Of a stretch of DNA of 64,000 bases, positions 1 through 12,092 are shown piece after piece. Numbering within the stretch: the stretch's first letter is position 1; each line of letters opens with the position of its first letter. The notes beneath the pieces are model-generated. The model made no database searches and was not told the DNA's origin. It worked only from the letters and a program-made list of their open reading frames with translations. Source of the stretch: Cerioporus squamosus (taxonomy: Eukaryota > Basidiomycota > Agaricomycetes > Polyporales > Polyporaceae); assembly GCA_022592435.1 (NCBI GenBank), contig JABYQS010000048.1, forward strand, positions 62,001-126,000. The letters are read 5' to 3'. A program made the translations under genes and the position numbers.

Positions 1-2032
1 ATATTGGCAAGCGGTAATGGCAACGCGCAGCTGTTGCGCGATGTGTATAGAGAGAGCACAGCCGAGAGTTCCGGCGTTTCTGCCTCCTAGCGTATCGCCG
101 GAGCTGCCGATTCTCACTGCACGTCACGGTCTTCCACCTTGTTACCGCGTAGTGCATGTCTGAGACGCAGGTACAAACTGTCCGTCAGTTTCCAAGACGA
201 ACGATCCTGTGAGTCAGACGGCACCTCGAATCCGCATGCTTGCGATTCCTCCAGTCGGACTGAACAACGGGCGAGCGATGACGCGTGGGTTTCTGCCAAT
301 TCGCGAGCCGGAGCCGTGATATGACAGCAGCCTCAATGTGGTTATTGCATCCGTTTGAAAGTGGAATGGCGGTTACAAGAAGAGCCGGGGATCATGGAAG
401 AACAAGGAAGAGAGCAGCCAGCGGGGGGAGCCTCAAGGCTGCGTGAAGCGATCCGGATCGGCTCGTAGGCTGGGTTAGCGCCTCCGGTGGCTGTCCGCTT
501 CGCAACTTGCTGGCAGATCTCTCACCACGCAACTGCCACCATCCCAGCTAGCCCTTACCCCCACAATTCCTTTTCTTCAACGAATGGCCGAGATGCGATG
601 TACAGTAGTCCTGGGAGCGGCATGTCACTGGGTGGGTGCTTGAGTCCTGCGCATATCTGTGCCCCTGGACGAGTTGCGGTATCTTTGGTGCGATGAAAGG
701 ACTTCTTAAGCATCAGCTCCGCGATATCTGGTCTGATGGGAGCCCAGCGTTCATCGCAGCAAAGCGACATGGAGTGCTAGAAGTGTCCCAAGGGCTCGGT
801 GACGCACGGCTATTAGGAGAAGTCCCATTCAGCCCACGCGACACCTGCGCGACACAGGTGTGTGTATTTGTTCTGAAGTGTTGTGAGAGCAGGGTACTTA
901 TTCCGTCACCCTCATATATCAGGACCTCTGTGTCGCCTCGTCAGAAGTGCGAATTGCAAATGGTCGTATGGAGACATGCGCACGTCGCATGATCCTTGCA
1001 TTTAGCGGACAGGACGATGATGCGGGCTGTCGCCATTGCGAATAGGTACGTGTGTTTTCATGTTGCGTATTGGCGAACAAGCTCCATGGGGCCCTGTTGT
1101 CCTGCTTGACGGCACGTCAGCTACGATGTTCGGGTGTGCTCACGAACTTCTATCTATAGGGCTGTTCTTTCGACTTCGCATGGAGACAAATACTTCATCC
1201 ATGGGGCGCGGCCTGGACTCGCTTCTTCGATGCCGCAGTCGACACTTTGAACACGTTTGGACACTACGAGATGATGAGGCGAATGAGGCCCAGTCTCACT
1301 CAGGAACTCGCACAGCTATCGCGAAGAGCGCGGACTGCGTCTGACCTGGAAACAGGGTGTTGTTGATGAGCTCCGGAGGCAGAGGGAGCGTCGGCTTATT
1401 GCCATAATGGGTTGGCTGCGGGGGCGGCACCGCCTGGTCGGGCGGGGCGCCGTCTACAGTCGATAGACAACGTGAGTGCCTGGTCTCTGCACGGAGAACA
1501 TTATCCATGCCTTCGTAGATGTCAGAATCGCTCAGCGGACTCGTAGGATCGGTATCTGGTGGTGAATCGCCGCCCATTACCCCAAACTGCGGCGCCCATG
1601 TAGCGCCCAGCGCCCGTCGCGCTCTGACTTGATGGCCACTCCCCTCCGGCGATCCAAATGTCGTATGGGTGCGGAATGAAGTCAACAAAAAGTCTATCAC
1701 CGTTAGCTGGTGAGCGGGTTACCCTCTCCGATCACTTTGAGTGAGATACAGGTCCTCGCGTACTCCCCACGCACGAGGGACGCGGTGCGTGTTTTGGTGG
1801 GCAGCCCGCCTTTCTTGCCTTAACGGGTACGTCGCTTGTATCTTATCCAGCAACCGCCATGATGCGCATTTTGTAGACACTAGCTGCAGATCTCAAGGAT
1901 ATGAGTATGTTGAGATGGTATTGAGGCGCGGTATAGCCAGACGGCGTATTAAGAGTCAACGCGTTCCGCGATGACAATGACACGGAGAGTCTTTCTCGCC
2001 TGCGTCCCGCGACCTTGGCTGGTCGAGTATCC
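1..2032. other. no supported gene
   Basis: No stretch here shows a recognisable domain or a convincing exon series on either strand. The longest open frame (about 1296-1700, minus strand) is rich in Pro and Ser, has no recognisable motif and no splice partners. The final part, from about 2033, is the leader of the next feature. Confidence 0.5.
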
Positions 2033-2091
2033 CTCAGTTCAGCAACCCAGCCAGAACTTCCTACCACCTAAGCTCCAGACTCAGACTCACC

Positions 2092-2580
2092 ATGCGATTC
2101 ACGATCACGTTCACCGCTCTCGCTTCTGCCGTCGTGGTCCCCCAAGTCGCTGCGAGCCCCACCCCTGTAAGTCTTGCTCGTAGCAATTCCCCAATGACTA
2201 CTCACTGACGTCTTCCCACTCGCAGGTCGGTAGCCTCGTCACCACCGACGAGTTCCTCAAGTGGCTCGACACGACCGACGCCGAGATCACTTACATCGGG
2301 AAGCCCATCAACGGCTCCGTCCCGCGCGCCGTCCGGGACGTTATGGTCACCTACTGCAATAAGCGCACCCAAAACGTGTGCGGAGGCACCTGTACCGTGT
2401 ACAACGGGCCGGCGACGCGCCTCGCCGCCACGGCGCACGACGTGCCTTGCGGCCACGGCCAACGTTGGCTTCTGCGACCACGGAGGGTGCAGCGGGAGCT
2501 GCAACCAGCTCGCGAGATGCGGGACGCGGCTTGACGACTCGTTCTGCTCCACACCCCGGACACATCGTCCATCATCGACC
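2092..2580 (+). pseudogene. frameshifted copy of small secreted cysteine-rich protein
   Basis: This is a damaged duplicate of the gene at 12093-12604. Exon 1 (2092-2166) encodes a signal peptide starting MRFTITFTALASAVV. An intron (2167-2225, GTAAGT...CAG) follows, and exon 2 begins at 2226 with VGSLVTTDEFLKWLDTTD. Identity with the intact copy continues through the first cysteines (TYCNKRTQNVCGGTC). Near 2425 one extra nucleotide shifts the frame, so the remaining cysteines are lost and translation stops at 2534. The original frame, with GFCDHGGCSGSC, is still readable downstream and is broken again close to the end. Homology to the intact copy starts in the leader (about 2033) and does not include that copy's TATA region, so the duplicate may also lack a promoter. 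A sequencing indel could mimic the first lesion, but two lesions make a pseudogene more likely. Confidence 0.75.
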
Positions 2581-2769
2581 CGGCTTAAGTTAGTCGTGTG
2601 CTGTAGCCCGCATCAGATGAGTGTCCTTACTTGTTTTGTTGGACGGGCCCTCAAGGCCTCACGGTTTGCTTGTCCTCATGACAGGGAGGCTTGCTTGTCG
2701 CACTGGCAGAGTACTTACCCTCTCTACTAGACATGGTACCTCGGGGTCTGGGCAACGCAGTACAAGACG

Positions 2770-3291
2770 CGCCCTGCGAACGAAGTCGATGTGTTGCAGT
2801 ACGTAGTCCCGAGGCACTGCGTTCCGCGGGTCTCTTCAACGTGCAGAGCGAAAATGATCGGTCTCAGATCACGCACAACTCCGAGATTGCAGAAGGCGGC
2901 GCCAAGTTATCCGTCGGCCAGAGGCAAATCCTTGCGCTCGCGCGCGCGATCGTTCGCCGCAGCAAACTCCACATCCTTGACGAAGACACATCTGCGATCG
3001 GTCGGTGTATCGTGAACTCGGCAAGGGCCAGGAAGCTGACATTGGGTCTTCTAAGACTACCAAACGGACACCGTCATCCACACTCCGAACAGAGCTCTTC
3101 GCTCACTCGTGCTTGCTCTTGCAGCGTAAGATCTCTTCTCGGATGACTTGCATCTGCCGTCTCACAAGCATGCATGCCAGGTGGAGTTCGGCAAGCCTAA
3201 CGAGCTACTGAAGAACCAGAAGGGTATGCTCCGTGCTCTCGTCGAAGAGAGCGACGATAAGGAGAAGCTATATGCCATGGCAAACGCATGA
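2770..3291 (+). pseudogene. relic of ABCC-type ABC transporter, C-terminal nucleotide-binding domain
   Basis: The reading frame contains the ABC signature region [16 protein letters not shown] followed by a degraded Walker B ([11 protein letters not shown], where a working site would read LLILDEATSAID). Upstream is a fragment resembling the Q-loop to signature linker ([15 protein letters not shown]). After further frame breaks, the extreme C-terminus reappears in another frame: VEFGKPNELLKNQKGM, ending at a stop at 3289-3291, which matches the usual ABCC tail (VxEFxxPxxLL). Nothing resembling the transmembrane domains, the Walker A or the first nucleotide-binding domain was found upstream. 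It is therefore a short 3' remnant of a multidrug-resistance or YOR1-like exporter, out of frame in several places and not expected to make protein. It lies just beyond the broken secreted-protein copy, so this segment looks like a collection of decayed duplicates. Confidence 0.75.
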
Positions 3292-3552
3292 GTTCACGGG
3301 ATAGTCTTGTATCCAGGAGCCCCTTCCCTCATCTTGAAGTTTGGTTGTCGTAGCCCGTACTTGGCAGCAAGTGTTATGTGTTTAGCACGCCATCTGGGTT
3401 CAAATCGCACCGACGTTCACAACTGTCGCCTGTCTCTGTACCATCAATCATCGCGACGATGCTGCGTCATTATTGTTCGTGCCATGCGTCCACAGACACT
3501 GCGATACGCCACAGACAGACTCGTGCAAGACAGCGCCGCGCTCGAACAAGCT

Positions 3553-5960
3553 TCACATGGGCCATGGATCCTCTAGGCCCAGCTTTATGAGAAGCTGGAT
3601 GGCCTCCTGCCTGTACGTATCGTTCGAGAGGCGGATGGAGTCGTTCCCATAGAAGTCCAGCATTGCTCGGGTCCCGAGATCATACTGGGGCCAGTAGCTC
3701 TTCGACGTGGCCCCATTCGGGTCATGGGTGTTCGCGAAGTGGATGAGGAGGTCGGCCATGTCCCCGCCGCCGTACATGTTCGGGATCTCAGAACCATGAG
3801 TCTGTCAGGATGCGTCAGCTCATGGGCAGTGCTGCGGCTGAGCGCGGAACATCGTGACGACGTACTGATCCCCAGCCGAACACCTTGTTGCGACGATAGA
3901 CTGGCACGAGCAGCATCAGTCACAAGGTGACGAGATGAGAGTGTGACGGACTCCAAACGCACTGTATGTCCATACGTTCTGGCCTCTGGCCGCAAGGGTC
4001 TCGGTGAAATACCGACGTATGGCGACGATCCCGGCGTCGCCCATCAGAGAGGCAATGCGCTTCCACATCGGCGTGAACTCGAACTCGTCTCCAGTGCCGT
4101 ACGGGGCACCTTGAGCCGGGTCGTTCGGGTACAGGTGTAGGAGACGATCCATATCGGCATCGCTGATGTTAGCGAAGTAGATGGCTCTGACGAGCTGCGC
4201 GAGCTGAGCATCGGTCCTGAACGTGGTGTCAGCGCCTGCAGAAACGAAGGTCACGGCGAAAGGCTACTTGCGTCACATTCGAGTAGCCCAGGGTGAAGAC
4301 AGTACCCTCCTCTTCTGCGTTTCCTTATGACAGAAGGACGGCCCAAGATCTATAGCAGCCAAGTGCACCGACTGGCAGTAGCACTCACCTGCAACCACAG
4401 GAACCCTGGCAACACGACCGAGTAGCATGGCCGGCTGAGGCAGGTCCGTGATGAAGGAGCCATCCGCATGAGGTTGCCAGCTGGTATCCATGGCACCTGC
4501 TATGTTGATTGCATCGAGCGGCGCATGTCGTATGCACTCCAGGGTGTCCACTGCCGCGGAGCAGTTGATGCGAGAGACGAAGGTATCGTAGGATTGTTGG
4601 GGAGCGGGCCGATCAATCCATCCTGCAGGCTGAACGGCACCAGACTCGGCCCAGACGGCATGAAAGAGGCCCTCGGTGTCCCCGTCGTTAGCGACCATCT
4701 GCAAGCTGGCGGAAACCGCGCCGGAGCTGAGGCCAAGTCTGTGCCCGGGCCGAATTAGTGTATGGCTCGGGCTTCAGGAGGCAATATTGCACCTACAACG
4801 TTACTCGACTAGAGTCTCCGCCAAATCTATGGATGTACTTCTGGATCCATCGGAGGGCCTCACGCTCTGTCGAGATGAGTGTGAGCAATGCGACCACCAT
4901 CAGGCAGCAGAGAATCACTCTGTACTCACGATCTTGTAGTCCAAGGTTGCCGACTCCTGCAGTCTTCACCTCTTTACCGCCTAGGAAGCCATACGCTGGT
5001 CACTTGTCAGCTGGGAGACTCTGCCTCACTCAAGAGTCACGGCGGACTCACGTCCCAAGCTACACAAGAGATTAGACAGACGGTCTAACGAGGAATTGAT
5101 GAACAACCACACCGATAATTCATAGACACAAAGATGACTGGTTCTCCCATGTCGATCGAGCGTCGGACGATCGTGCGACCGTCAACACTGCGGGACAGAG
5201 CATGAGATATGAATTGTTCCAGTATTAGGTCAACGTACTCGGCGCTACTACCAAACTTGAACGCTCCTGAACGTCCTGTCAGCGATTGATCATACCGATG
5301 AGCATGCGCTTACCGAAGAAGATATACTGCGAAACTGGCGTCAGCGCATATGCGACCGATGGAGAACGCCAACACACGTACTGCGATCACAGGCAATCTC
5401 ATCCTGGAGCCAGGAGGGACATGCGCAGGAGCGATAACGTTCAAGTTCAGACCTGTGCTCCCGATCCAGTCAGTCCCGCATCTATTCATCAGCGCGACAG
5501 GTTGGCGACAGACTTACAATCCTCGTCATACGGCGAAGTAGCGAAATTATTGAATATCTCGAAGTACTCAGCCATTTCAGGAGTGACCCAATCAGGAAAC
5601 TGGGTGCTGTCGGTATCAAGAGAGTTGTAGCATTGGTTCCCGAAATCAGTCGCGTTCACCACCCCGGTGTACGGTGCAACCGTTTTGGGGAGGTTGAGCC
5701 GCAGTTCGCCAGTACTGCGAGAGAGCGGTCAGCAGAGTCCGAGGGTCGGGCGAGGACACTCACGGAGGCTGAGCGTAGGGTATGCCGAGATACGAGTTGG
5801 TCGTGCCATCAGTCACCCCGATAACGGTGGCGTTGTCGAGTTGAGAAGAGACCACAGAAGTGGGAGGAACGGAAGGAATGGGCTGAACGGCCCAAGATGC
5901 GACGGGCAAGCACCACGCTTGCACAGCGACGGTGAGCAGGGGCAGCGATCCCAAGCGCAT
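3553..5960 (-). CDS. secreted type-B carboxylesterase/lipase
   Basis: A multi-exon gene of the alpha/beta-hydrolase type-B carboxylesterase family, predicted to hydrolyse ester bonds of lipids or other esters outside the cell. The start at 5960 gives a signal peptide (MRLGSLPLLTVAVQAWCLP). The usual order of landmarks follows: LGIPYAQPP, a Cys-containing loop (DFGNQCYN), the oxyanion segment FFGGAFKFGSS, then GGDSSRVTLLGLSSGAVSAS with the nucleophile serine in a G-L-S-S-G elbow. This differs from the common GESAG but keeps GxSxG. The catalytic-histidine region reads GSTHGSEIPN. The frame ends LGLEDPWPM with stop at 3553. At least seven short introns were inferred, all in phase, and no frameshift was found, unlike several neighbours. 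A TATA-like element lies at 6041-6050. Substrate cannot be told from the sequence; lipase versus feruloyl or sterol esterase is open. Confidence 0.85.
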
Positions 5961-6040
5961 GCTGAGAAAGAGCGTGTCGAATGGACTATGGAGGATGGGG
6001 GAACAACTTCGGGCGAGGGAAAGACGAGGGGGAGGACGTC

Positions 6041-6050
6041 CAATTTATAG
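6041..6050 (-). promoter_or_regulatory. TATA-like box of the carboxylesterase gene
   Basis: Read on the minus strand this is CTATAAATTG, about 80 bp upstream of the ATG at 5960, a plausible distance for a fungal core promoter. Confidence 0.45.
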
Positions 6051-7032
6051 GTCGGGAGGCAGCAGATCACGTATCAGACGCGATGCCTTCCTCGCATCGT
6101 CTATCCCATACGTATACCGTAGAGTCCGCCGGTCGGAAGTTGCTTAGATCAGGAAGGCGGTCTGGGGTGGCACAATGCTGATCAGCGACTTGGGGCACGG
6201 GCGCGTGCCTGCTCGGGAGGCCAAACGTACGCGACCTGAAAGCTCTCACCCGTTACACGCAACTCGGCTGGGGGCGGGAATGGAAACGATGCGTCGGATC
6301 CACATAGTCAGTGGCCTGATGGTCTGAGTCCGGGATGGAGCTGCAAGACCGTTCTTCGCCTCGCCCTCTGCGATCTGCACGAACACAACCAAACACCCAC
6401 CAGTGTGCTGTAGCGGGGCGACATCTCCTTCAGGGCGTACAATCAGCGCATTCGACGGAGGTCAATTCTGATTGGTGAACACCGCGATCCCGCGATGCCT
6501 GCAGTTCTCGATGGCAGGGGAAATTGAGCGGCGAACAAGGCAGAAAGCGACCGGCCTTCTAGAGGGCCCTGTCACTGTGAGCCTGTGAAAGCGCCGTTAG
6601 TAAGACTTGGCGGCCAATTATTTCGAACGTATTCAGGCACCTCAGCGGAATTGACAGGCTCGAGTCCATGGAAGACGTACTGTGATGAGTTGCAGCACAG
6701 TCCATACCGAAGCCGTCTTCGAATCCGACCGCGTCCAAGGTGGCGTCATGGTGCTACATTTGATACGGACGGTCGCCGGCCTCGGATAACGCTGCATATC
6801 TGGGCCTTACGTCGAGAACGGGACTCCTGCGCGTGATCGCATACAGCCAGGACTGGCAGTAGGGACAGACTGCGTTCGCAGCCGCGCTCGTTTGCACACC
6901 GCACGACAGAACTTGACGAGGTGTATCATCGTCGAGGTTTAAAAGAGGGAATTAGTATAACACAATGCCCGAGCTAGATAGATGTAAAATAGATACGCAT
7001 GATGCCCCGGAGAACCCATACACCCATCCATA
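6051..7032. other. intergenic, no supported gene
   Basis: Only short frames without domains or splice partners. It probably holds the promoter of the esterase (right side) and the 3' flank of the Whi5-like gene. Confidence 0.5.
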
Positions 7033-8251
7033 CTATGTCGCGCCCTCCTGCGGGTAATTCCCGCGATTTGCTGCGGCGCTCGGTCCTAGCACTGAGGGCG
7101 CGCTCGTGTGCGCTTGTAGCGGCGAAGGCGTGACGGCACGCGCAGCCAACGTGCGATAGGAAGTCGTTGCAGAGCCGTGTGCGGACCAGAATGCGTCATA
7201 TGTGAGGCCGCCGCTCGAGCTAACCGCGGCAGCAGTCGTGGAAGGTATTGACGGTGCGGGAGAGGCGGGCATCGACGCAGTATTAGGTGGGGGTAAGGGT
7301 ATGGGCATGGAGGATGCGGTGATAATAGACCGGAGGGCTGCGAGCTGCGAGTCGAGGTGCTCGGTCGGCTCCATGGGATCGAAGGGTTCTCGGAAGGAGT
7401 TCTGCGCAGATGAGGAGGGTGTCGCTGAAAGTTTGGGGCCAGCTGATTGGTATAGGCTGGGTGTCGACTCCATGATGACTGTAGAGGTAGAGTCGGAGCG
7501 GGTGATGGGGTAGCGGGTCACCGAGCTGAACCCGACGTGAGGGGCGAGTGGTGTCGCGATGTGACTCGCGTCGGGATTGGGGGTTGATGGCATGGGAGGG
7601 GTGGCCGTAGAGTCAAGACTAGATGACGATGCTATGGAACGATCCATGAGCTAGTAAGACACGGAAGAGGTACAGACATACATGTGCCACTCAGCGTCCC
7701 GTTACTCGGGCCTGCACCTGCGCTCGCGGAGGCGAAGATGTGCACGGCGGCGCCACTAAAGGACTGCTCGCGCGATGCGCTATATGAGAGAGTTGCGTGC
7801 TCTTGTTGCGGAGGATTGCTCGAGAAGGCATGGACGGAGAGGGTGCGGCCATTCCGCCGGCCGCCAGGTGAGATGACAGGATATGGACGCGTGAGGTGTG
7901 TGTGGCGAAAGTAGAGGTTCTCGACTTCGTTCAAAGTTTGCCTTTGCTGTTTCCGGAGTCACTTCACGTCTCGGTGACATGAGACATGCTTCACGCACCC
8001 ATCCGTGCTCGACCTTGAGCTTCGCATACTGCAACCGCACGCGCAGCTGGCCAGATAACTGCAAATACGTGTCGGCCATGTCTTACTCGTGCGGACTCTT
8101 GACACAGACGTACATAGTTTGCCTTGGCCTTGTCTGTGACCACCCCTTTGCCCCGTTCCAGCTTCGCCTGTCCCGACCCCCCTTCCACTTCGACTTTGCG
8201 CCTCTTGCTATCAGGTGTCGCCTGCGCATTACTATGCAGGTTGTCTGTCAT
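7033..8251 (-). CDS. Whi5-like (GTB-motif) putative G1/S transcriptional repressor
   Basis: Four exons can be placed exactly: 8114-8251, 7999-8058, 7682-7946 and 7033-7631, joined by introns of 55, 52 and 50 nt with GT...AG ends and matching phase. They give a 353-residue protein. The N-terminus is charged and includes a basic SKRRKVEVE that may be a nuclear signal. Residues about 47-85 carry LSGQLRVRLQYAKLKVEHGW followed by QRQTLNEVENLYFRHTH, which resembles the short Whi5-like motif of fungal Whi5/Nrm1 proteins (a helix of pattern LxxRLxxAxxKVxxG). The rest is Ser/Thr/Pro-rich and probably disordered. In yeasts this family binds SBF/MBF factors and restrains G1/S transcription. That role is inferred here from the motif alone. 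The second exon, only 60 nt, encodes the core of the motif. Confidence 0.6.
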
Positions 8252-9236
8252 ATGTGCGTCTCGAGTCTGAAGATGCCCCAGCGAGTGTACACGAGATCGA
8301 CGAAGGCGGCGAGCAGGTAGGAGGTAGAGAGCTCACTAGCGCTCACGCAGAGCCTCGCGTCGCGGAGGCGTGCGCCATCACGTGACGTCTCACGGTCTGG
8401 CGCCGAGGGGCCACGAGCGTCTGTTCTCGTCCTCCAGCCAACTCCCGAGGTTCGAGCTCTGACAGAGTAACCACCACATCGTGGTACTCACATAGTACAT
8501 ACCGTTATGAGGACGATCATAGTTGAGTATGAACATGCTGGGGTTTGGTCGCTGTGCTCATACCGCTGATGGTTCGAATGCGGTTTCTAGGAAGGCCAAT
8601 CATCCAAGAAGTTATGGCTTGGTTGTCGTGTCGAAACGTTGGAACTTGCTGCTGCTTCGTGACGATAGGCCCATGCCTCAGAACTGTGCACGCAGTTCCA
8701 TAGGAGAGCGTGCAGTATACTGCAGTCTGATCCGCTTGCCAGCCAGTTCGGTCGCAAGCAGTAGCCCGGGCTCCCACTTAGGCTTACACCGCTACGATGG
8801 TTGAGTTCGTTATGACATGCCCGAGGCACCGAGAGTATCAACAGTCCATCTCTACGCCAGAACACAGATGCATGTCCACCCTTGACCCTCAACATACATA
8901 TCCGGTGAGTATCCGGGACAGCATTTGACCCCATTCTGCTCATCTTGCGTTTCCAGGCTACTGACGGATACGATGGGACACTCTCGCGCTCTCGTATCGT
9001 GTTGATACCGGTTCTCTCGAGGTTCTCGCATCGGTCACTACTGATGTCATGCCTCTTTGCGCCGAATTCCCGTTCCCCGAAATGACGCGCATTCGTCATA
9101 CACGCTCAGAGAGGACTCAATCCCGAGTCGCTCTGTCCAGCGCAAACTCATGCCTGCCCAGAGTTGAGACATTATTGCTAGCACTAGCGTATGCCGGACT
9201 CGGCGGTAGTGCACCCGCCCGTTGCCGGCCAGAGGA
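8252..9236. other. intergenic, no supported gene
   Basis: Contains a 170-residue open frame on the minus strand (8587-9099) without recognisable domain or compositional signal. It probably holds the upstream regions of the two divergent flanking genes. Confidence 0.5.
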
Positions 9237-9246
9237 CATATATACC
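9237..9246 (+). promoter_or_regulatory. TATA box of the BTB-like gene
   Basis: CATATATACC lies about 65 bp upstream of the proposed start at 9302, supporting that upstream start over the ATG at 9418. Confidence 0.5.
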
Positions 9247-9301
9247 GGTGCGTCGGTTTCCCATCGTTGTGCGCTCACCTGTCTGCACAACCAGATTCGC
9301 C

Positions 9302-10389
9302 ATGGAGACGCTCGATTCCAGAGATGGCCCAGATGCGAACCATGCACCTCCGGTGTGTACCTGATTTTTCGCAAACCTAATGTCCACTAACGAGGCGCTC
9401 AGAGTGAAGGAACTCCAATGAGCTCCCTACGCACACCTACTGGGGGATCCGTTTCGACAGTGTTTAACGTTTCCTTGCTAATTGAGGGCTCTCCCCCCGA
9501 CCTGATCATCATCACAACCGATACGGTGTACTTCCATGTCCACACTCGCATCATCCTCCGTCTCTCGACCAATGATTTCTACGGCATGCTGGCGGACACA
9601 GTGAGCACCATTACTGTGGCGGAAACAGCCGCGGTCATTAACGTGGTGCTTCACGTTCTCTACGGCCGGTCGTGCACGGAGTTCAAGCCAACGTTCGAGG
9701 AGGTCGTCGCTGCTGTGGCGTCACTCGTCAAGTATGGGGCGGCACTATCTACCCTGGCGGTTGAAGGGTTGCCCCTCTTCGCCGTTCTACTCGCGCACGC
9801 ACCGCTTCATGCGATCGACCTATACGCCTTGGCAGGTCAGCACAAGCTGGAAGAAGTTGCCGTGGCCGTTTCCGCGCATCTCCTCGCATACGACACGTCG
9901 CAGCTGACCGATGAGCTGGCGGTGGAGATGGGTCCTGTCTACCTCAAACGCATCATGGAGCTACATCAGAAGCTTCTTTTCACGCTCAAGGCCATCGTCC
10001 TCATGCCGCCTTCCAAACATCCCGCGACCGCATACTGCGATGCGGCTGCGCAAGGCAGGCTGACCACAGCATGGGCGTTCGCCGCTGCGCAGCTCGTCTG
10101 GGACGTGCGCCCGAGTGAGTAAGATTCTCATTGGGCGTTTTCGTGCGTCTCGTCGGAGAGCTGGGCGTTGTTATCGTTCTGCACGCGCTGACGTCTGTGT
10201 CTGGCAGGTATCTCGACCGATACTCTCCAAACCGCCTTCGAGCGAGCATACACGTCCACAACATGTCCGGACTGCCGCGCCAGATTGCAGTATCGCATCG
10301 AGGAGATCACACGGACGTGGTCTGGTGTCAAGGTTGGTGCGAGATTTGTGACTAGTGCGAGGTTTCTGACATCAGACTCGCACCATTGA
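9302..10389 (+). CDS. BTB/POZ-like domain protein
   Basis: Proposed exons are 9302-9352, 9403-10114 and 10208-10389. The first intron (9353-9402) has a CTAAC branch-like site and CAG end. It joins METLDSRDGPDANHAPP in frame to SEGTPMSSLRTP, so the start is set at 9302, not 9418, giving about 314 residues. The segment PPDLIIITTDTVYFHVHTRI is the typical opening of fungal BTB-like domains (D-hydrophobic-...-F-x-V-H-...), and the following helices fit that fold. The C-terminal exon carries a Cys pair (TTCPDCRARLQYRIEEITRTW), a feature of a large expanded basidiomycete BTB-like family, possibly zinc-binding. These proteins are usually adaptors or of unknown role, and no enzymatic function is implied. 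No lesion was seen. Confidence 0.7.
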
Positions 10390-12000
10390 AACATAGAGAA
10401 CCATCTGATAACCCGGGGATTTGGCGGGGATGCCTCTTCCGCAGAGCCCGGCGTCCCGGTCTTCCGACATTCGTACTCAACGCATTCCCCATGTCTCCTT
10501 CCGTATTCCAAATGCATTCCGGTGGCTAGCTTCTATTCAGCGGTATGACATGATGCTGGCATGCTTCCCGGTTCCGCAGGCAAGACGCCGCTACTCACTG
10601 GGTCTCCGCGGTTGCAGGCATGTAGCGACGCGAGATACGGCCCGAAGATCAAGCCACCGCTCGAACAGAAGACCCTCAGTACCGCCGAGTAGCGCGACGG
10701 AATCGTCTGCGTCTATTATCCGTGTTTGCGTCCGTCCGTCAGCCAGCAGCGGAGTTCTTGCCAACCGGTAAGTGCGAATATCCCTTTCTCTTGTAGGCAT
10801 TCCGGCAGCATTCCGGACAAAGTTTCCGAGATTGGCGGTACCCGAGAGAGACAATCAATTATTCCCCCTCCTTCGTTCACTCCATCCAGGTTGCCCTCAA
10901 ACCCTGGGCCTCCTAGAGCCTGGCGAGAACGCTCTTCGGACTGTTGACTTGTTGCTCTGGTTCCCAGGATTAAGACGCTTTAGCACCGAACTTCGCGAAT
11001 TATGATCTATAGCAGTGAGTTCCCATCTCTGTTCCCGTCTCATCGTTCTCATGTCTATTCTCGGTGAGCATATCATACCTATAGAGTTCACGTTGACGTC
11101 GAGGACCTGCAGATGGCCTTCATTGTCGTCGCACAGTTGCCGCCCGCAAGACTCCCGGACGCTCTATGTACGACGGTACGCACTGGTGTTCTATTTGAAG
11201 CGCTGCTATGGACTCACGCTTCATAGCATCCCGTAGGTCCTATAGACACTGCACCGTGCACATCTGTTCGATCTACACATCCAGACCGCCGCGACCAACC
11301 TCGATTTGTTCCGGATCCCCTTGGCTCTATTTTCACTGAGGTTTCGCAGTCCACAAGAGCCGCCTATGTCCTACTACATCCGGGTTCCGGGCTGGGCGCC
11401 TTGGGCTGTGACGACGGTGGCGAGGACACTGTGCATTTAGGCTTTAGGGTTCGTAGCGGGTATGAAGCTGGGGCCCTTGATCTTCTTGGTGCGGTGCGTG
11501 TGTCCGTTTAGTATGACACGGTTGAGAGTGACCAACTGCTAACTCACCCTTCAGCTTTTTGAAACATAGCTTTGCCAGCATGCTTGTTGTCGATTGTCGT
11601 GGGTGCCGTCTGCACCCTTGCAGACCCCGCGAGAGGTCTCACCCGAGTCTTCAGTACTCTGCGCTGTTAGATTAGAAGGTCAGAGGATCGAATGAGCTCA
11701 GTCAGTGCGTCTCTCCGTCGTCCTGCCGTGCCACAATCTCCCACTGCCTTGCTCCACAGTGTACACACATGGTCCTCCGTAGCAGTTTCCTCGCTCAGCG
11801 ACACACGCAGTGTTGAAAGTCACGTTCGTCCAGGCACCCGTTCGACCGTGTCGTACGCATATCGGAATTGCAGCACTGCAGGCGGCGGCGCTGAGGTGAT
11901 TACTGGGACGCAGTGAACTTCACCGCAACGTTCGTCTGGCTGGCTGAAGTGCAGCTCGCGGTCCCGTACTGGGAGTAACGCAGCACGTAGCATCACAGAG
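10390..12000. other. intergenic with faint coding-like fragments
   Basis: Several short plus-strand stretches look protein-like (for example LRTVDLLLWFPGLRRF near 10950 and VDVEDLQMAFIVVAQLPP near 11100) but they lie in different frames and cannot be joined by credible introns. They may be remains of an LRR/F-box type gene. No intact gene is supported. Confidence 0.3.
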
Positions 12001-12001
12001 A

Positions 12002-12009
12002 GGATAAAA
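12002..12009 (+). promoter_or_regulatory. TATA-like box of small secreted protein gene
   Basis: GGATAAAA sits about 85-90 bp upstream of the ATG at 12093. It lies upstream of the stretch shared with the broken copy at 2092. Confidence 0.4.
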
Positions 12010-12092
12010 GGACGAGAAACTCAAGGAGAGACCTCAGTTCAGCAACCTCAGCCAGAACTACCTACCAGCCAAGCTTCAGATCCAGACTCACC

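Noticed and set aside
1296..1700. 134-residue minus-strand open frame, Pro/Ser-rich
   Set aside because: No domain, no partner exons, and composition common in random GC-rich DNA.
3378..3420. GGTTCAAATC resembling a tRNA T-loop
   Set aside because: No acceptor, D or anticodon arm could be folded around it.
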